From the NCBI GenBank assembly GCA_945925985.1, contig CAMELV010000003.1, positions 1 to 64,000 of the forward strand: 64,000 bases of DNA, in the 5' to 3' direction. A program made the translations under genes and the position numbers. Below are positions 51,782 to 59,943 of the stretch, piece after piece. Position 1 is the stretch's first letter. Every line of letters starts with the position of its first letter. The stretch is from Comamonas sp. lk (GTDB lineage Bacteria > Pseudomonadota > Gammaproteobacteria > Burkholderiales > Burkholderiaceae_C). The notes below the pieces were generated by a model that saw only the letters and a list, made by a program, of their open reading frames with translations, ran no database searches and was not told where the DNA came from.

Positions 51782-52548
51782 GCGCGCCTTTGCTTGAAGT
51801 CTCATCGCTGCTGATGCGTTTCCAGGGGCTCACCGCGCTCGATCAGGTCTCTTTTTCCATCGAGCACGGCTCGGTCACGTCCCTGATCGGCCCCAATGGT
51901 GCCGGCAAGACAACCCTGTTCAACTGCGTCACCGGCATGTACACGCCCAGCGGCGGGGCGGTGCGTTTCGAAGGGAAAGACATTACCGGCTTGCCTGCGC
52001 ACCGAATCTCGCGCCATGGCATTGCCCGGACGTTTCAGAACCTAGCTCTTTTCGGCGGGCTCAGCGTGCTCGACAACCTGCTCGTCGGCGCCTACATGCA
52101 GGGTCGCTCGGGCCTGCTGCAGGGCGTGTTCCGGACAGCCCAGGTGCGTCGCGAGCAGGCGGCTGCCGAGCAGGCCGCTTTGGAGGTGCTGTCTTTCCTG
52201 GGCATGGAGGACGCCGCGCAGCTGATGCCCGCCGAACTACCTTATGGGCGACAAAAGCAGGTGGAATTTGCCCGGGCCTTGATGCAAAAGGCCCGGCTCA
52301 TCATGCTCGATGAACCGATGGCCGGTATGAGCTCGGCCGAAAAGGCCGCGATGACGGCGCTGATCCAGCGGGTGCGCGCGCAGTACGGCATCACGTTTCT
52401 GATTGTGGAGCACGACATTCCCGTCATCATGGACATCTCCGACAAGATCGTGGTGCTCGACTTCGGCCGCAAGATCGCCGAGGGAGCGCCCTTGTCGGTG
52501 CAAAACAACCCCGAGGTGATCGCCGCCTACCTGGGCACCGGGCACTGA
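51778..52548 (+). CDS. Liv-type ABC ATPase (LivG family)
   Basis: 256 residues. Walker A GPNGAGKTT (about 37-45), the LivG-type IARTFQNLALFGGLSVLDNL (shortened core ARTFQNLALF) near 85, a signature variant LPYGRQKQVEFARAL and Walker B LIMLDEPMAGM. The signature LPYGRQ in place of LSGGQ is common in LivG proteins. Completes a binding protein/two permease/two ATPase importer, with order LivK-H-M-F-G. Confidence 0.9.
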   Translation: MSAPLLEVSSLLMRFQGLTALDQVSFSIEHGSVTSLIGPNGAGKTTLFNCVTGMYTPSGGAVRFEGKDITGLPAHRISRHGIARTFQNLALFGGLSVLDNLLVGAYMQGRSGLLQGVFRTAQVRREQAAAEQAALEVLSFLGMEDAAQLMPAELPYGRQKQVEFARALMQKARLIMLDEPMAGMSSAEKAAMTALIQRVRAQYGITFLIVEHDIPVIMDISDKIVVLDFGRKIAEGAPLSVQNNPEVIAAYLGTGH

Positions 52549-52596
52549 CAGCCGCAGGCCGTCGCACTCATTCATTCAAATTTTTAGGACTAGACC

Positions 52597-53781
52597 ATGA
52601 AAGAAGCCGTCATTGTTTCCACCGCGCGCACCGGTATTGCGCGCGCCTTCCGTGGTTCCCTGAACCAAACCAAGTCGCCCAGCCTGATGGGTCATGTGAT
52701 CCGGCACGCAGTCCAGCGCGCCGGTATCGAGGGCGCCGAGGTGGAGGATGTGGTGGTCGGGGCCGTGCTGACCACCGGCACGGCCGGCATGAACTTGGCG
52801 CGCAATGCCGCCCTGGCGGCTGGCTTGCCGGTGACCGTGCCCGGCCAGACCATGGACCGGCAATGCGCCTCGGGCCTGATGGCCATTGCCACCGCCGCCA
52901 AGCAGGTGATGGTGGACGGCATGCAGGTGGTGGTGGCCGGCGGCCAGGAGAACATCACGGCAGAGCAAAAATTTTATTTCGACAGCGTGATGGCGGCCAT
53001 CGACCCGCAGCTGGTGGCGCAGACGCCCCACGCCTACATGCCCATGTTGCAGACGGCCGAATTTGTGGCGCGCAAGTACGGCATCAGTCGCGAGGCGCAG
53101 GACCTGTACGCCCTGGCGTCGCAGCAGCGCACTGGCCTGGCCCAGCAGCAGGGTCGCTTTGATGCGGAAATCGTTTCGTTCTCCACCCAGATGGCCGTGG
53201 CCGACAAGGCCACCGGCGTCGTGAGCCTGCGTGACGTGGTGTTGGCGCGCGACGAAGGTAACCGGCCCGACACCGCCCTGGAGGGGCTGTCAGCCCTGAA
53301 GCCCGTGCTCGAAGGCGGGGTTGTCACCGCCGGCAACGCCAGCCAGCTGTCCGATGGTGCCAGCGCCTGTGTGCTGATGGAGCGGGGACTGGCCGAGCGC
53401 CGCGGTCTGGCGCCCTTGGGTATGTACCGCGGCATGGCCGTGGCTGGCTGCGCCCCTGAAGAAATGGGCATTGGTCCAATTTATGCCATCCCCAAACTGC
53501 TCAAGCAGCACGGTCTGCGTGTGCAGGACATCGGTCTGTGGGAGCTCAACGAAGCCTTTGCCTGCCAGGCCGTGTATTGCCGCGACCACCTGGGCATTGA
53601 CCCTGACCTGTACAACGTTGACGGCGGTGGTATCTCCATTGGCCACCCTTACGGCATGACCGGTGCCCGCCTGGTTGGTCACGCGCTGATCGAAGGGCAG
53701 CGCCGTGGCGTGAAATACGTTGTGGTGACCATGTGCGTGGGCGGCGGCATGGGTGCCGCGGGTCTGTTCGAAGTGATGTGA
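52597..53781 (+). CDS. acetyl-CoA acyltransferase (thiolase)
   Basis: 394 residues, full thiolase length. Nucleophile Cys90 in [21 protein letters not shown] near 314, the catalytic His in [14 protein letters not shown] (about 346) and second Cys in [12 protein letters not shown] near 377 are all intact, unlike in the Ltp-type protein at 32461. It cleaves a 3-ketoacyl-CoA to acetyl-CoA or propionyl-CoA plus a shortened acyl-CoA. It follows the transporter genes by 48 bases and probably completes the beta-oxidation steps of the locus. A strong hairpin follows. Confidence 0.92.
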   Translation: MKEAVIVSTARTGIARAFRGSLNQTKSPSLMGHVIRHAVQRAGIEGAEVEDVVVGAVLTTGTAGMNLARNAALAAGLPVTVPGQTMDRQCASGLMAIATAAKQVMVDGMQVVVAGGQENITAEQKFYFDSVMAAIDPQLVAQTPHAYMPMLQTAEFVARKYGISREAQDLYALASQQRTGLAQQQGRFDAEIVSFSTQMAVADKATGVVSLRDVVLARDEGNRPDTALEGLSALKPVLEGGVVTAGNASQLSDGASACVLMERGLAERRGLAPLGMYRGMAVAGCAPEEMGIGPIYAIPKLLKQHGLRVQDIGLWELNEAFACQAVYCRDHLGIDPDLYNVDGGGISIGHPYGMTGARLVGHALIEGQRRGVKYVVVTMCVGGGMGAAGLFEVM

Positions 53782-53785
53782 TACC

Positions 53786-53811
53786 CGGCGCGGCGTGGGC
53801 CAGCCGCGCCG
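53786..53811 (+). terminator. terminator-like hairpin after the catabolic cluster
   Basis: CGGCGCGGC (53786-53794) and GCCGCGCCG (53803-53811) pair perfectly over nine bases with an eight-base loop. No T-run follows, so it may slow or end transcription with help, or protect the 3' end. Confidence 0.5.
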
Positions 53812-53861
53812 CTGATCCATGGGCGAGAATGCGGGTCCGCTGCGCCTGACTCAAGCTCTCC

Positions 53862-54812
53862 ATGACCCACCCCGTTCTTTCCGCCCTGTTGCCGGTCGTC
53901 ATACTGATTGCTATAGGTTTGATAGCTGGAAAAGCAGGCTGGATAAGGGCTGAGGCCACCAAAGACCTGTCGAATCTGGTCTTTATGGTGCTCAGCCCGG
54001 CGCTGCTGTTTCGAACCATGAGCGTGGTGCATCTGGAGCAGCTCGATTTTCGGCCGGTCGCCATGTACTTTGTCTGCGCCGCGCTGCTGTTTGTGGCGGT
54101 GCTGGTCTGGCAGGGCCTGAACCGGCGCGCCATTCTGATGGCGCTGACCGCCACCTTCAGCAACACGGTGGCCATTGGCACGCCGCTGGTGGGTCTGGCC
54201 TACGGGCAGGCCGGGCTGGTGATCCTGTTTGCCTTGATTTCGGTGCACGCGCTGGTGCTGCTGACGCTGGCCACGGTAGTGCTTGAACTGGCCACCGTCC
54301 GCGAGGCCGCTGCCAGCGGTGCAACCGCTGCCAAACGCCACCCGCTGCGAACGGTGCTGGAGGCGGTGCGCAGCGGTATCGTGCACCCGGTGCCGCTGCC
54401 CATCATCGTTGGCCTGCTGTTTGCCCAGACTGGCTGGCTGATGCCAGCCGTGCTGGACCGGCCCCTGCAACTGCTGGGCAATTCCTTTGGCCCGATGGCG
54501 CTGGTGCTGGTCGGCTTGTCGCTCACCCGGGTGCCAGTTGGGGCGCAGTTCAAAGCTGCGCTGGGCCTGAGCCTGCTCAAGAATTTGCTTTTACCGGCCC
54601 TGGTGGCGGCGCTGGGCTGGGCCATGGGCCTGAGTGGCCTGCCGCTGACCGTGATGGTGGTGGCGGCCAGCCTACCGGTGGGTGCCAATGTGTTCATGTT
54701 TTCCCAGCGCTACGGCGTGGCGCAAGACCTGGTGGCCGCCACGATGGCGGTGTCCACGGCCATGGCTTTGGCCACGGTGTCCCTGGTGATGGTGCTGGCG
54801 GCGCTCGTTTAG
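53862..54812 (+). CDS. AEC (auxin efflux carrier) family transporter
   Basis: 316 residues with about ten hydrophobic helices in two five-helix halves (about 1-160 and 170-316). The N-terminal pattern LIAIGLIAGKAGWIRAEATKDLS and the mid-protein MALTATFSNTVAIGTPLVGL (shortened core FSNTVAIGTPL) are typical of AEC/BART carriers that move organic acids or amino acids. The first helix-loop region coincides with copy F of the dispersed repeat. Separate from the catabolic cluster by a hairpin, and convergent with pdxH. Confidence 0.86.
   Translation: MTHPVLSALLPVVILIAIGLIAGKAGWIRAEATKDLSNLVFMVLSPALLFRTMSVVHLEQLDFRPVAMYFVCAALLFVAVLVWQGLNRRAILMALTATFSNTVAIGTPLVGLAYGQAGLVILFALISVHALVLLTLATVVLELATVREAAASGATAAKRHPLRTVLEAVRSGIVHPVPLPIIVGLLFAQTGWLMPAVLDRPLQLLGNSFGPMALVLVGLSLTRVPVGAQFKAALGLSLLKNLLLPALVAALGWAMGLSGLPLTVMVVAASLPVGANVFMFSQRYGVAQDLVAATMAVSTAMALATVSLVMVLAALV
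53907..53957. repeat. dispersed AT-rich repeat inside the AEC transporter gene, copy F
   Basis: TTGCTATAGGTTTGATAGCT is followed by GGAAAAGCAGGCTGGATAAG and GGCTGAGGCC: the order (GCTAT...TAGCT, variable, AAGGGCT, GAGGCC) is the reverse-complement orientation of copies A and D. It encodes IAIGLIAGKAGWIRAEA in frame in the first helix and loop. Confidence 0.5.
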
Positions 54813-54845
54813 CTCACCCGCCTGGTCAGGACTTGATCAGGGGGA

Positions 54846-55493
54846 TCAGGGCGCCAGGCGCTCACGGACCCAGCCCGCGTCTGTGCCCGTGTCAGCCAGC
54901 CGATAGCGCAGCCGATCGTGCAAGCGGCTCTTGCGCCCCTGCCAGAACTGCCAGTTGTCCGGCTTGAGCCGGTAGCCGCCCCAGTGCGGTGGGCGCGGGG
55001 GCTGTAACAAGAATTTTGCGCCGTAAAGGGCGGCGTTGGCCACCAGCACACCACGGCCGGAGATCACTTCGCTTTGCGGCGACGCCCAGGCGCCAATCCG
55101 CGAGTCGAGTGGGCGACTGTGAAAATACGCGTCACTCTCGGCGTCGCTGACCCTCTCCACCAGGCCTTCGATGCGCACCACCCGCTCCAGCTCGACCCAG
55201 TGGAACTGCAGCGCCGCAAAGGGGTTGCCGGCCAGTTCCTGCCCCTTGCGCGAGGCGTAATTGGTGTACCAGACGATGCCACCCGCATCAAAACCCTTGA
55301 TGAGCACCACCCGCGTGCTGGGGCGCAGGTCGCTGCCCACGGTGGCCAGGGTCATGGCGTTGGGCTCTGGCACCTCGGCGGTGATCGCCTCCTGCAGCCA
55401 GCGGTCAAACTGCTGCAGCGGGTCGGCGTGGGAGGCGTCTTCGCTGAGTTCAGCGCGTTCGTAGCTTTTTCGGAGGTCGGCGAGTGAAGTCAT
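54846..55493 (-). CDS. pdxH: pyridoxamine 5'-phosphate oxidase
   Basis: 215 residues from ATG 55493, the standard PdxH start [16 protein letters not shown]. It oxidises PNP/PMP to pyridoxal 5'-phosphate using [24 protein letters not shown] (shortened core RVVLIKGF) and [18 protein letters not shown] are the FMN-binding segments, [14 protein letters not shown] follows, and the C-terminal [18 protein letters not shown] ending is characteristic. A longer open frame to 55553 overlaps the divergent MocA-like gene and is not used. Confidence 0.94.
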   Translation of the reverse strand: MTSLADLRKSYERAELSEDASHADPLQQFDRWLQEAITAEVPEPNAMTLATVGSDLRPSTRVVLIKGFDAGGIVWYTNYASRKGQELAGNPFAALQFHWVELERVVRIEGLVERVSDAESDAYFHSRPLDSRIGAWASPQSEVISGRGVLVANAALYGAKFLLQPPRPPHWGGYRLKPDNWQFWQGRKSRLHDRLRYRLADTGTDAGWVRERLAP

Positions 55494-55526
55494 GGCCCCA
55501 GTATAAGGAGCAGGCTGATTTCTGGC

Positions 55527-56105
55527 ATGCTCATGGCCATGTCGCCAACCCACGCTTTGCCATCACCCCCCACCGTGCTCGTGCTGGCCTCGGGCCGGGG
55601 CGAGCGTTTTGCTGCCTCGGGCGGGCGCGTCCACAAATTACAAGCGATGCTGGGTGACCAGACGGTGCTGCAGCACACGTTGGCGGCCGTGCGGGCCAGC
55701 GGCTTACCCTGGCACCTGGAAGACCTCGGCCACCCCGGCATGGGTGACTCGATCGCGGCAGCAGTGCGTGCCACCGCCCACGCCGACGGCTGGCTGGTGT
55801 TGCCCGGTGATCTGCCGCTCATTCAAGCTGCCACGCTGCGCCAAGTCGCGCAGGCGCTTCAACATCACCGAGTGGTCGTGCCGGTATTTCAGACCCGGGG
55901 CGGGCCGAGGGGCCACCCGGTCGGCTTTGCCCGCAGCTGCGGCGAGGCTTTGCTCGCTTTGAAGGGAAATCAAGGTGCAGCCCCCGTGATGCGGTCGTTT
56001 GCTGCTACTGAATTGATCGTGGATGATCCGGGTACCGTGACCGATATCGACACCTTGCAAGACCTGGAGAGGGCTTCTGCGCTTTGGGCAGCGCGCCAGT
56101 CTTGA
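55527..56105 (+). CDS. MocA/MobA-like nucleotidyltransferase
   Basis: 192 residues. The N-terminal [21 protein letters not shown] (shortened core LASGRGERF) is the nucleotide-binding loop of the MobA/MocA NTP-transferase superfamily, and [11 protein letters not shown] (about 91-101) holds the metal Asp. RGHPVGF near 128 and [16 protein letters not shown] at the end fit MocA (molybdenum cofactor cytidylyltransferase) rather than MobA. No xanthine dehydrogenase-type gene is next to it. GGAGCAGG precedes the ATG at 55527; internal ATGs at 55533 and 55539 are possible. The region around residues 148-165 shows weak similarity to the dispersed repeat. Confidence 0.78.
   Translation: MLMAMSPTHALPSPPTVLVLASGRGERFAASGGRVHKLQAMLGDQTVLQHTLAAVRASGLPWHLEDLGHPGMGDSIAAAVRATAHADGWLVLPGDLPLIQAATLRQVAQALQHHRVVVPVFQTRGGPRGHPVGFARSCGEALLALKGNQGAAPVMRSFAATELIVDDPGTVTDIDTLQDLERASALWAARQS
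55967..56020. repeat. possible degenerate dispersed repeat in the MocA-like gene, copy G
   Basis: AAATCAAGGTGCAGCCCCCG and TTTGCTGCTACTGAATTGAT align loosely, in the same order and spacing, with copy C in waaA (AAATCAGCC...GGCCCCG...GTAGCTATTGAATCAGT). Many mismatches; could be chance in a GC-rich coding region. Confidence 0.3.
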
Positions 56106-56134
56106 CGGGCCTGGCCCGCCCTGGCTGAGGTGCT

Positions 56135-56761
56135 TTAGGCTATTTGGGGGCCGATGAGTGCTTTGACACCGACATGGATGACGGCTACGGCGGCTTCGGT
56201 GCTCAGGCCTTGGTCACGGCGCAATCTAATCCAGGCCTCTGGGCTGAGTAGCATCAGCAGGGCCTCGAACCGGGGCGTGTCCTCTTTGAACGCCTTGGGC
56301 AAAATGTGTTCTAAAACGGCCCGCTCCAACTCGACTTTACGCTGGAATCTGGCATCTACCAGTGCCGAGTTGTGGCGATGAACCTGGCCGCTGATCAAAA
56401 AAGGCGTGATCGAGTCGTAGAGTTGGCAGCGCATCTCGATGTTCTCCATCAGGCGTTCCTGCCAGGTGTCGGCTTTCATGATCATTTGCAGCATCAAGGC
56501 CACACTGATGCCCAACTCCTGGTCAATCTCCTGGTACAGGCTGTCCATATCGTCAAAATGACGAAAAACAGTGCGCAAACCCACGTCGGCGCGCGCAGAC
56601 ACTTCTTCGGCGGTCGGTGAAACCTTGCCTTGCTGCACCAACTCTGTTACGGCGCGGACAATGCGTTTGCGCGTTTCAATGGTTCGGCTGCGGCGGCCAT
56701 CGCGCTGCTTGAGCGGTACCGTCGCGCTTTCCGGGTTCGGAATTTTGGTGATTGAGTTCAA
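56135..56761 (-). CDS. TetR family regulator divergent from the sulfatase gene
   Basis: 208 residues. A basic N-terminus (RDGRRSRTIETRKRIVRAV) leads into the helix-turn-helix AEEVSARADVGLRTVFRHF (about 51-69), a TetR variant lacking the usual Gly-Tyr in the recognition helix. The ligand-binding domain is about 140 residues. It is transcribed away from the sulfatase operon, and the 131-base gap between them contains a perfect 17-base palindrome (56856-56872), so it most likely represses that operon and perhaps itself. Confidence 0.85.
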   Translation of the reverse strand: MNSITKIPNPESATVPLKQRDGRRSRTIETRKRIVRAVTELVQQGKVSPTAEEVSARADVGLRTVFRHFDDMDSLYQEIDQELGISVALMLQMIMKADTWQERLMENIEMRCQLYDSITPFLISGQVHRHNSALVDARFQRKVELERAVLEHILPKAFKEDTPRFEALLMLLSPEAWIRLRRDQGLSTEAAVAVIHVGVKALIGPQIA

Positions 56762-56849
56762 TTGGTTTTGACGGATAAACTATTGACAGAAATTTTAACC
56801 CTGGGTCGCTGGGGTGGGTGTTAGGGTTGTCCCATCCGCCCACTGCGTA

Positions 56850-56878
56850 TTGTATTGGCATGTCACATGCCATAAAAG
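56850..56878 (+). promoter_or_regulatory. sulfatase promoter with perfect TGGCATGT/ACATGCCA operator
   Basis: The palindrome TGGCATGTCACATGCCA (56856-56872) has eight-base perfect arms around one C. It exactly fills the 17-base space between TTGTAT (56850-56855) and TAAAAG (56873-56878), which could serve as weak -35 and -10 boxes. Transcription would start near 56885, eight bases before the sulfatase ATG. The likely ligand is the divergent TetR at 56135. Confidence 0.6.
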
Positions 56879-56892
56879 GCTAAACTGCTGCC

Positions 56893-58653
56893 ATGAAAAA
56901 ATCAAGAACCTGGTTGCTGGCGCTACTTTTGGCGGGCGCTTGTGGTGTCTTGGCGGCATCCACACGCCCGAACCTGGTGGTGCTGGTGGCCGACGATTGG
57001 GGCTTTACTGATCTGGGTGCTTTTGGCGGCGAGATTGACACGCCCCACCTGAACGCTCTGGCGCGGCGGGGTACCCGGTTTGCGAATTTCCATGCTGCCG
57101 CCTCCTGCGCGCCGACGCGTTCCATGCTACTCACCGGTGTGGACAACCACCGCAACGGCGTCGGCAACCTGCGCGAGACCCTGCCTCGCGAGCACATCGG
57201 CAAGCCCGGTTACCAGGGCTCGATGACGCCCAACGTGGTCACTGTGGCCACGCTGCTGCAAGACAGCGGCTACCGCACCTACGTTACCGGCAAGTGGAAC
57301 GTGGGCTCCGAGCCCTACAACCTGCCCAACCGACGGGGCTTTGACCGCTCCCTTGTGCAGGGTGATACCGGTTCCGACAATTGGGTGCCGACGCAGCGCT
57401 ACCTGCCGCACAGCGCCCGGGTGGACTGGTTCGAGGACGGCAAGCCGGCCGTGATGCCGGCCGAGTTTTACTCGTCCACTTATTTTGTGGACCGCATGAT
57501 CGGCTACCTGAAAGCCGATGCGGCGCAGGACAAGCCCTTTTTTGCCTACGTGGGCTTCCAGGCCAACCATGTGCCGATCCAGGCCCCCAAAGCGTTTGTC
57601 GACAAATACAAAGGCAAGTACAAGGACGGCTGGGATGCATTGCGCGAGCAGCGCCGCAAGAGCGCCGCCGCTCTGGGCGTGATCCCAGCTGACACAGCGA
57701 TGGTTCGGATGAGCACCACGGAGGCGTGGAGCACTTTGAGCGAGAAAGACAAGCTGTACCAGCAGCGCCAGATGGAGATTTACGCCGCCATGGCCGAAGC
57801 CATGGACTTTGAGGTTGGCCGGCTGGTGGCCCACCTCAAGGCGACCGGGGCTTATGACAACACGGTGTTTGTGTTCATGTCGGACAACGGCGCCGAGGGC
57901 TCGGACTACAACGAAGCGCAGATTTGGCTCAAAACCCAGTACAGCCAGGACATCGACCAACTTGGCGGTAAGGGTGCCTACGGCATCCCCGGGCCGAGCT
58001 GGGCGAGCGCCATGGCGTCGCCGCTGACCGGCTACAAGTTTTACTCGGCTGAGGGGGGTATTCGGGTGCCGATGTTCATTGCCGGCCTGCCCGGCGTGGC
58101 GGGCAATGGACTGAGCCATGCGCTCGCCCACGTCACCGACCTGACGCCCACCCTGTTGGACCTGGCCGGTGTGCCCCAGCCTGGCCGCAGCTACCGCAAC
58201 CAGCCGATCGAGCCCATCGCCGGCAAGAGCCTGCTGCCCCTGCTGACTGGCGCCGCCACCGGCGTGCGCACAGCGGATGAACCGCTGGGCTACGAGTTGT
58301 CAGGCAACCTGGCGCTGTTCCGGGGCGACCTCAAACTGGTCAAGAACAGCCCGCCGGTGGGCGACGGCCAATGGCACCTGTACGACATCGTCAAGGACCC
58401 GGGCGAAACCCGTGACCTCCAAGCCGCCTTGCCTCAGTTGTTTGCCACCATGCAGCAAGACTACCTTGCCTACGAAAAAGCCCACGGCGTGTTGCCCATG
58501 CCTGAGGGCTATAGCCCGGTGCGGGCAGTGTTCATCAATGGGGTCTACAACTACTGGCTGCCGACCTACGGTCCCACTGGGGTGGTCCTTTTGGTGTTGC
58601 TGGCTAGCATTGCTCTGCTATGGAAAAGGAAGCGTCGGGCCCAGCATCCATGA
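56893..58653 (+). CDS. membrane-anchored sulfatase
   Basis: 586 residues. Signal peptide about 1-22 (LLALLLAGACGVLAAS). The sulfatase core starts RPNLVVLVADDWGFTDLGAF (metal Asp 34, 35), and C72-A-P-T-R76 in ASCAPTRSMLLTG is the formylglycine site recognised by FGE (CxPxR). VTGKWNVG near 134 and SDNGAEGSDYN near 333 carry further active-site residues. Unusually for arylsulfatases it ends in a transmembrane helix (VVLLVLLASIALLW) and a basic tail KRKRR, so the enzyme is anchored in the inner membrane facing the periplasm. Substrate unknown. Codons for the tail resemble the dispersed repeat. The next gene overlaps by ATGA. Confidence 0.9.
   Translation: MKKSRTWLLALLLAGACGVLAASTRPNLVVLVADDWGFTDLGAFGGEIDTPHLNALARRGTRFANFHAAASCAPTRSMLLTGVDNHRNGVGNLRETLPREHIGKPGYQGSMTPNVVTVATLLQDSGYRTYVTGKWNVGSEPYNLPNRRGFDRSLVQGDTGSDNWVPTQRYLPHSARVDWFEDGKPAVMPAEFYSSTYFVDRMIGYLKADAAQDKPFFAYVGFQANHVPIQAPKAFVDKYKGKYKDGWDALREQRRKSAAALGVIPADTAMVRMSTTEAWSTLSEKDKLYQQRQMEIYAAMAEAMDFEVGRLVAHLKATGAYDNTVFVFMSDNGAEGSDYNEAQIWLKTQYSQDIDQLGGKGAYGIPGPSWASAMASPLTGYKFYSAEGGIRVPMFIAGLPGVAGNGLSHALAHVTDLTPTLLDLAGVPQPGRSYRNQPIEPIAGKSLLPLLTGAATGVRTADEPLGYELSGNLALFRGDLKLVKNSPPVGDGQWHLYDIVKDPGETRDLQAALPQLFATMQQDYLAYEKAHGVLPMPEGYSPVRAVFINGVYNYWLPTYGPTGVVLLVLLASIALLWKRKRRAQHP
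58594..58634. repeat. possible dispersed repeat at the sulfatase C-terminus, copy H
   Basis: TGCTATGGAAAAGGAAGCGT near 58616 matches TGCTATTGAAAATGAAGCGT of copy B in waaC at all but a few positions, and lies at the end of the transmembrane helix and the basic tail codons. Short and uncertain. Confidence 0.3.
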
Positions 58654-59909
58654 GGCCTGGCGGCTATTTTGACTCACCCTGGCCGGGTGAAGACGGTGGC
58701 CCGCAGCGGCTTCAGTCAGCACCTACAGACGCGGCACCGGGCCTGAACCTGCGCCCGGGTGAGCGCCTGCAATGCACCGCGCGCCACACCCTGCTGTCGA
58801 CCATGACAGTGCTGGGCGCCCCGGGTGAGGTGTACTTGCTGACCCATTCGGCCCTGCGCGCCAGGCTGGGCCTGCCCACCACCGCCTGCGTGGAAAAAAT
58901 TGACCCTATCAGCCTCCGGCCTCTCGCCCGTTCACCCCGTCTGCCCGGCGGCCCCATGTGGCCGGGCGGCATGGCGGTGCACCTAAACGGCGACTTGTTT
59001 GTGGTGTACGGCCGCTACCTGCACAGGCTCAGTCGCCACTGTGAGCCTATGGCCAGCCTGCAGTTGCCTGTCGACGCCCCCTACAACTCTTTCGTGATCC
59101 TGGACAACGGCCTGATCGTCACCAAAAACCTCTCTGACACGGTGGCCGCCCGGCTGACCGTGATCGACCCCGCCACCACGGCGCGCGCCTGCGCCGACCT
59201 GGACTGCCCCGAGCCATCGATTGCCCGCTTGAGTGCCATGGGCAACACCGTGTATGTGGTCGGTGTGTGTTCGATTTTTCGCTACCACTGGTCGGACGCT
59301 GCTTCACAACTGGTGTTCGATGCAGACTGGCGATTTGACTACATTGGCGCCACTGGCCAGAGCTACGGCTGGGATGTGGTGCTGGACGGGGAGCACGCCT
59401 GGTTCATGGACAACGGCCGCCACCGCTACCTGTTTCGCATGGTCGGCGCCGGTGTCAGCCCAACGCCCAACCGGTTGATCCGGGTTTCGCTGAGTGATGC
59501 GGCCGACCACCAGGCGCTGGATGTTTGCGGCGCCCCGGGCGGCAGCATCACCAACCCGCCACTGGTGGACTTGCAGCGCCGCATCGTGGTCGGCTACGAC
59601 TCGGCCAACCGCCACATGCAGGCCTGGCGTTTCGACCCGGCCCTGCGCAACTTGCAGCCGCTCTGGCACAAGCCCGAGCTGGGCTGCGCCAGCCACATGC
59701 TGCTTTACGCCGCCATCGGCGAGCTGGTGACCAACGACTACCGCCGCCTGGGCGAAGAGGTGGTGGTGTTGGACATCGCCACCGGCCAGGAGCGCGGCCG
59801 GGTGCGGGTAGGCGGGCTGAACCAGGGCGTGGTGTTCCCCAGTGTGGGCTGGGGGCGGGACTTCTATTGGTGTTCCATGGGCAAGGTCGCGCGGGTGTTT
59901 GTGCAGTAA
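58650..59909 (+). CDS. hypothetical protein, probable beta-propeller, sulfatase partner
   Basis: 419 residues from ATG 58650 (ATGA overlap with the sulfatase stop); an ATG at 58620 would overlap by 34 bases. No signal peptide or membrane helix. Repeated short strands with Gly/Asp turns (GDLFVVYGRYLHRLS, NGLIVTKNLSD, NTVYVVGVCSIFRY, GEHAWFMDNGRHRYLF) suggest a six- or seven-bladed propeller. I do not recognise the family. The tight coupling to the sulfatase suggests that both act on the same compound, perhaps as a lactonase- or binding-type propeller in the cytoplasm. Confidence 0.6.
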   Translation: MRPGGYFDSPWPGEDGGPQRLQSAPTDAAPGLNLRPGERLQCTARHTLLSTMTVLGAPGEVYLLTHSALRARLGLPTTACVEKIDPISLRPLARSPRLPGGPMWPGGMAVHLNGDLFVVYGRYLHRLSRHCEPMASLQLPVDAPYNSFVILDNGLIVTKNLSDTVAARLTVIDPATTARACADLDCPEPSIARLSAMGNTVYVVGVCSIFRYHWSDAASQLVFDADWRFDYIGATGQSYGWDVVLDGEHAWFMDNGRHRYLFRMVGAGVSPTPNRLIRVSLSDAADHQALDVCGAPGGSITNPPLVDLQRRIVVGYDSANRHMQAWRFDPALRNLQPLWHKPELGCASHMLLYAAIGELVTNDYRRLGEEVVVLDIATGQERGRVRVGGLNQGVVFPSVGWGRDFYWCSMGKVARVFVQ

Positions 59910-59943
59910 GCTGGCCTGCTCAGGTAGGAAAACGGATTAAGCC

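Noticed and set aside
57127..58131. Minus-strand open frame of 334 codons inside the sulfatase gene
   Set aside because: Antisense shadow of a gene with intact sulfatase motifs; the translation is Gly/His/Val-rich with no fold signature.
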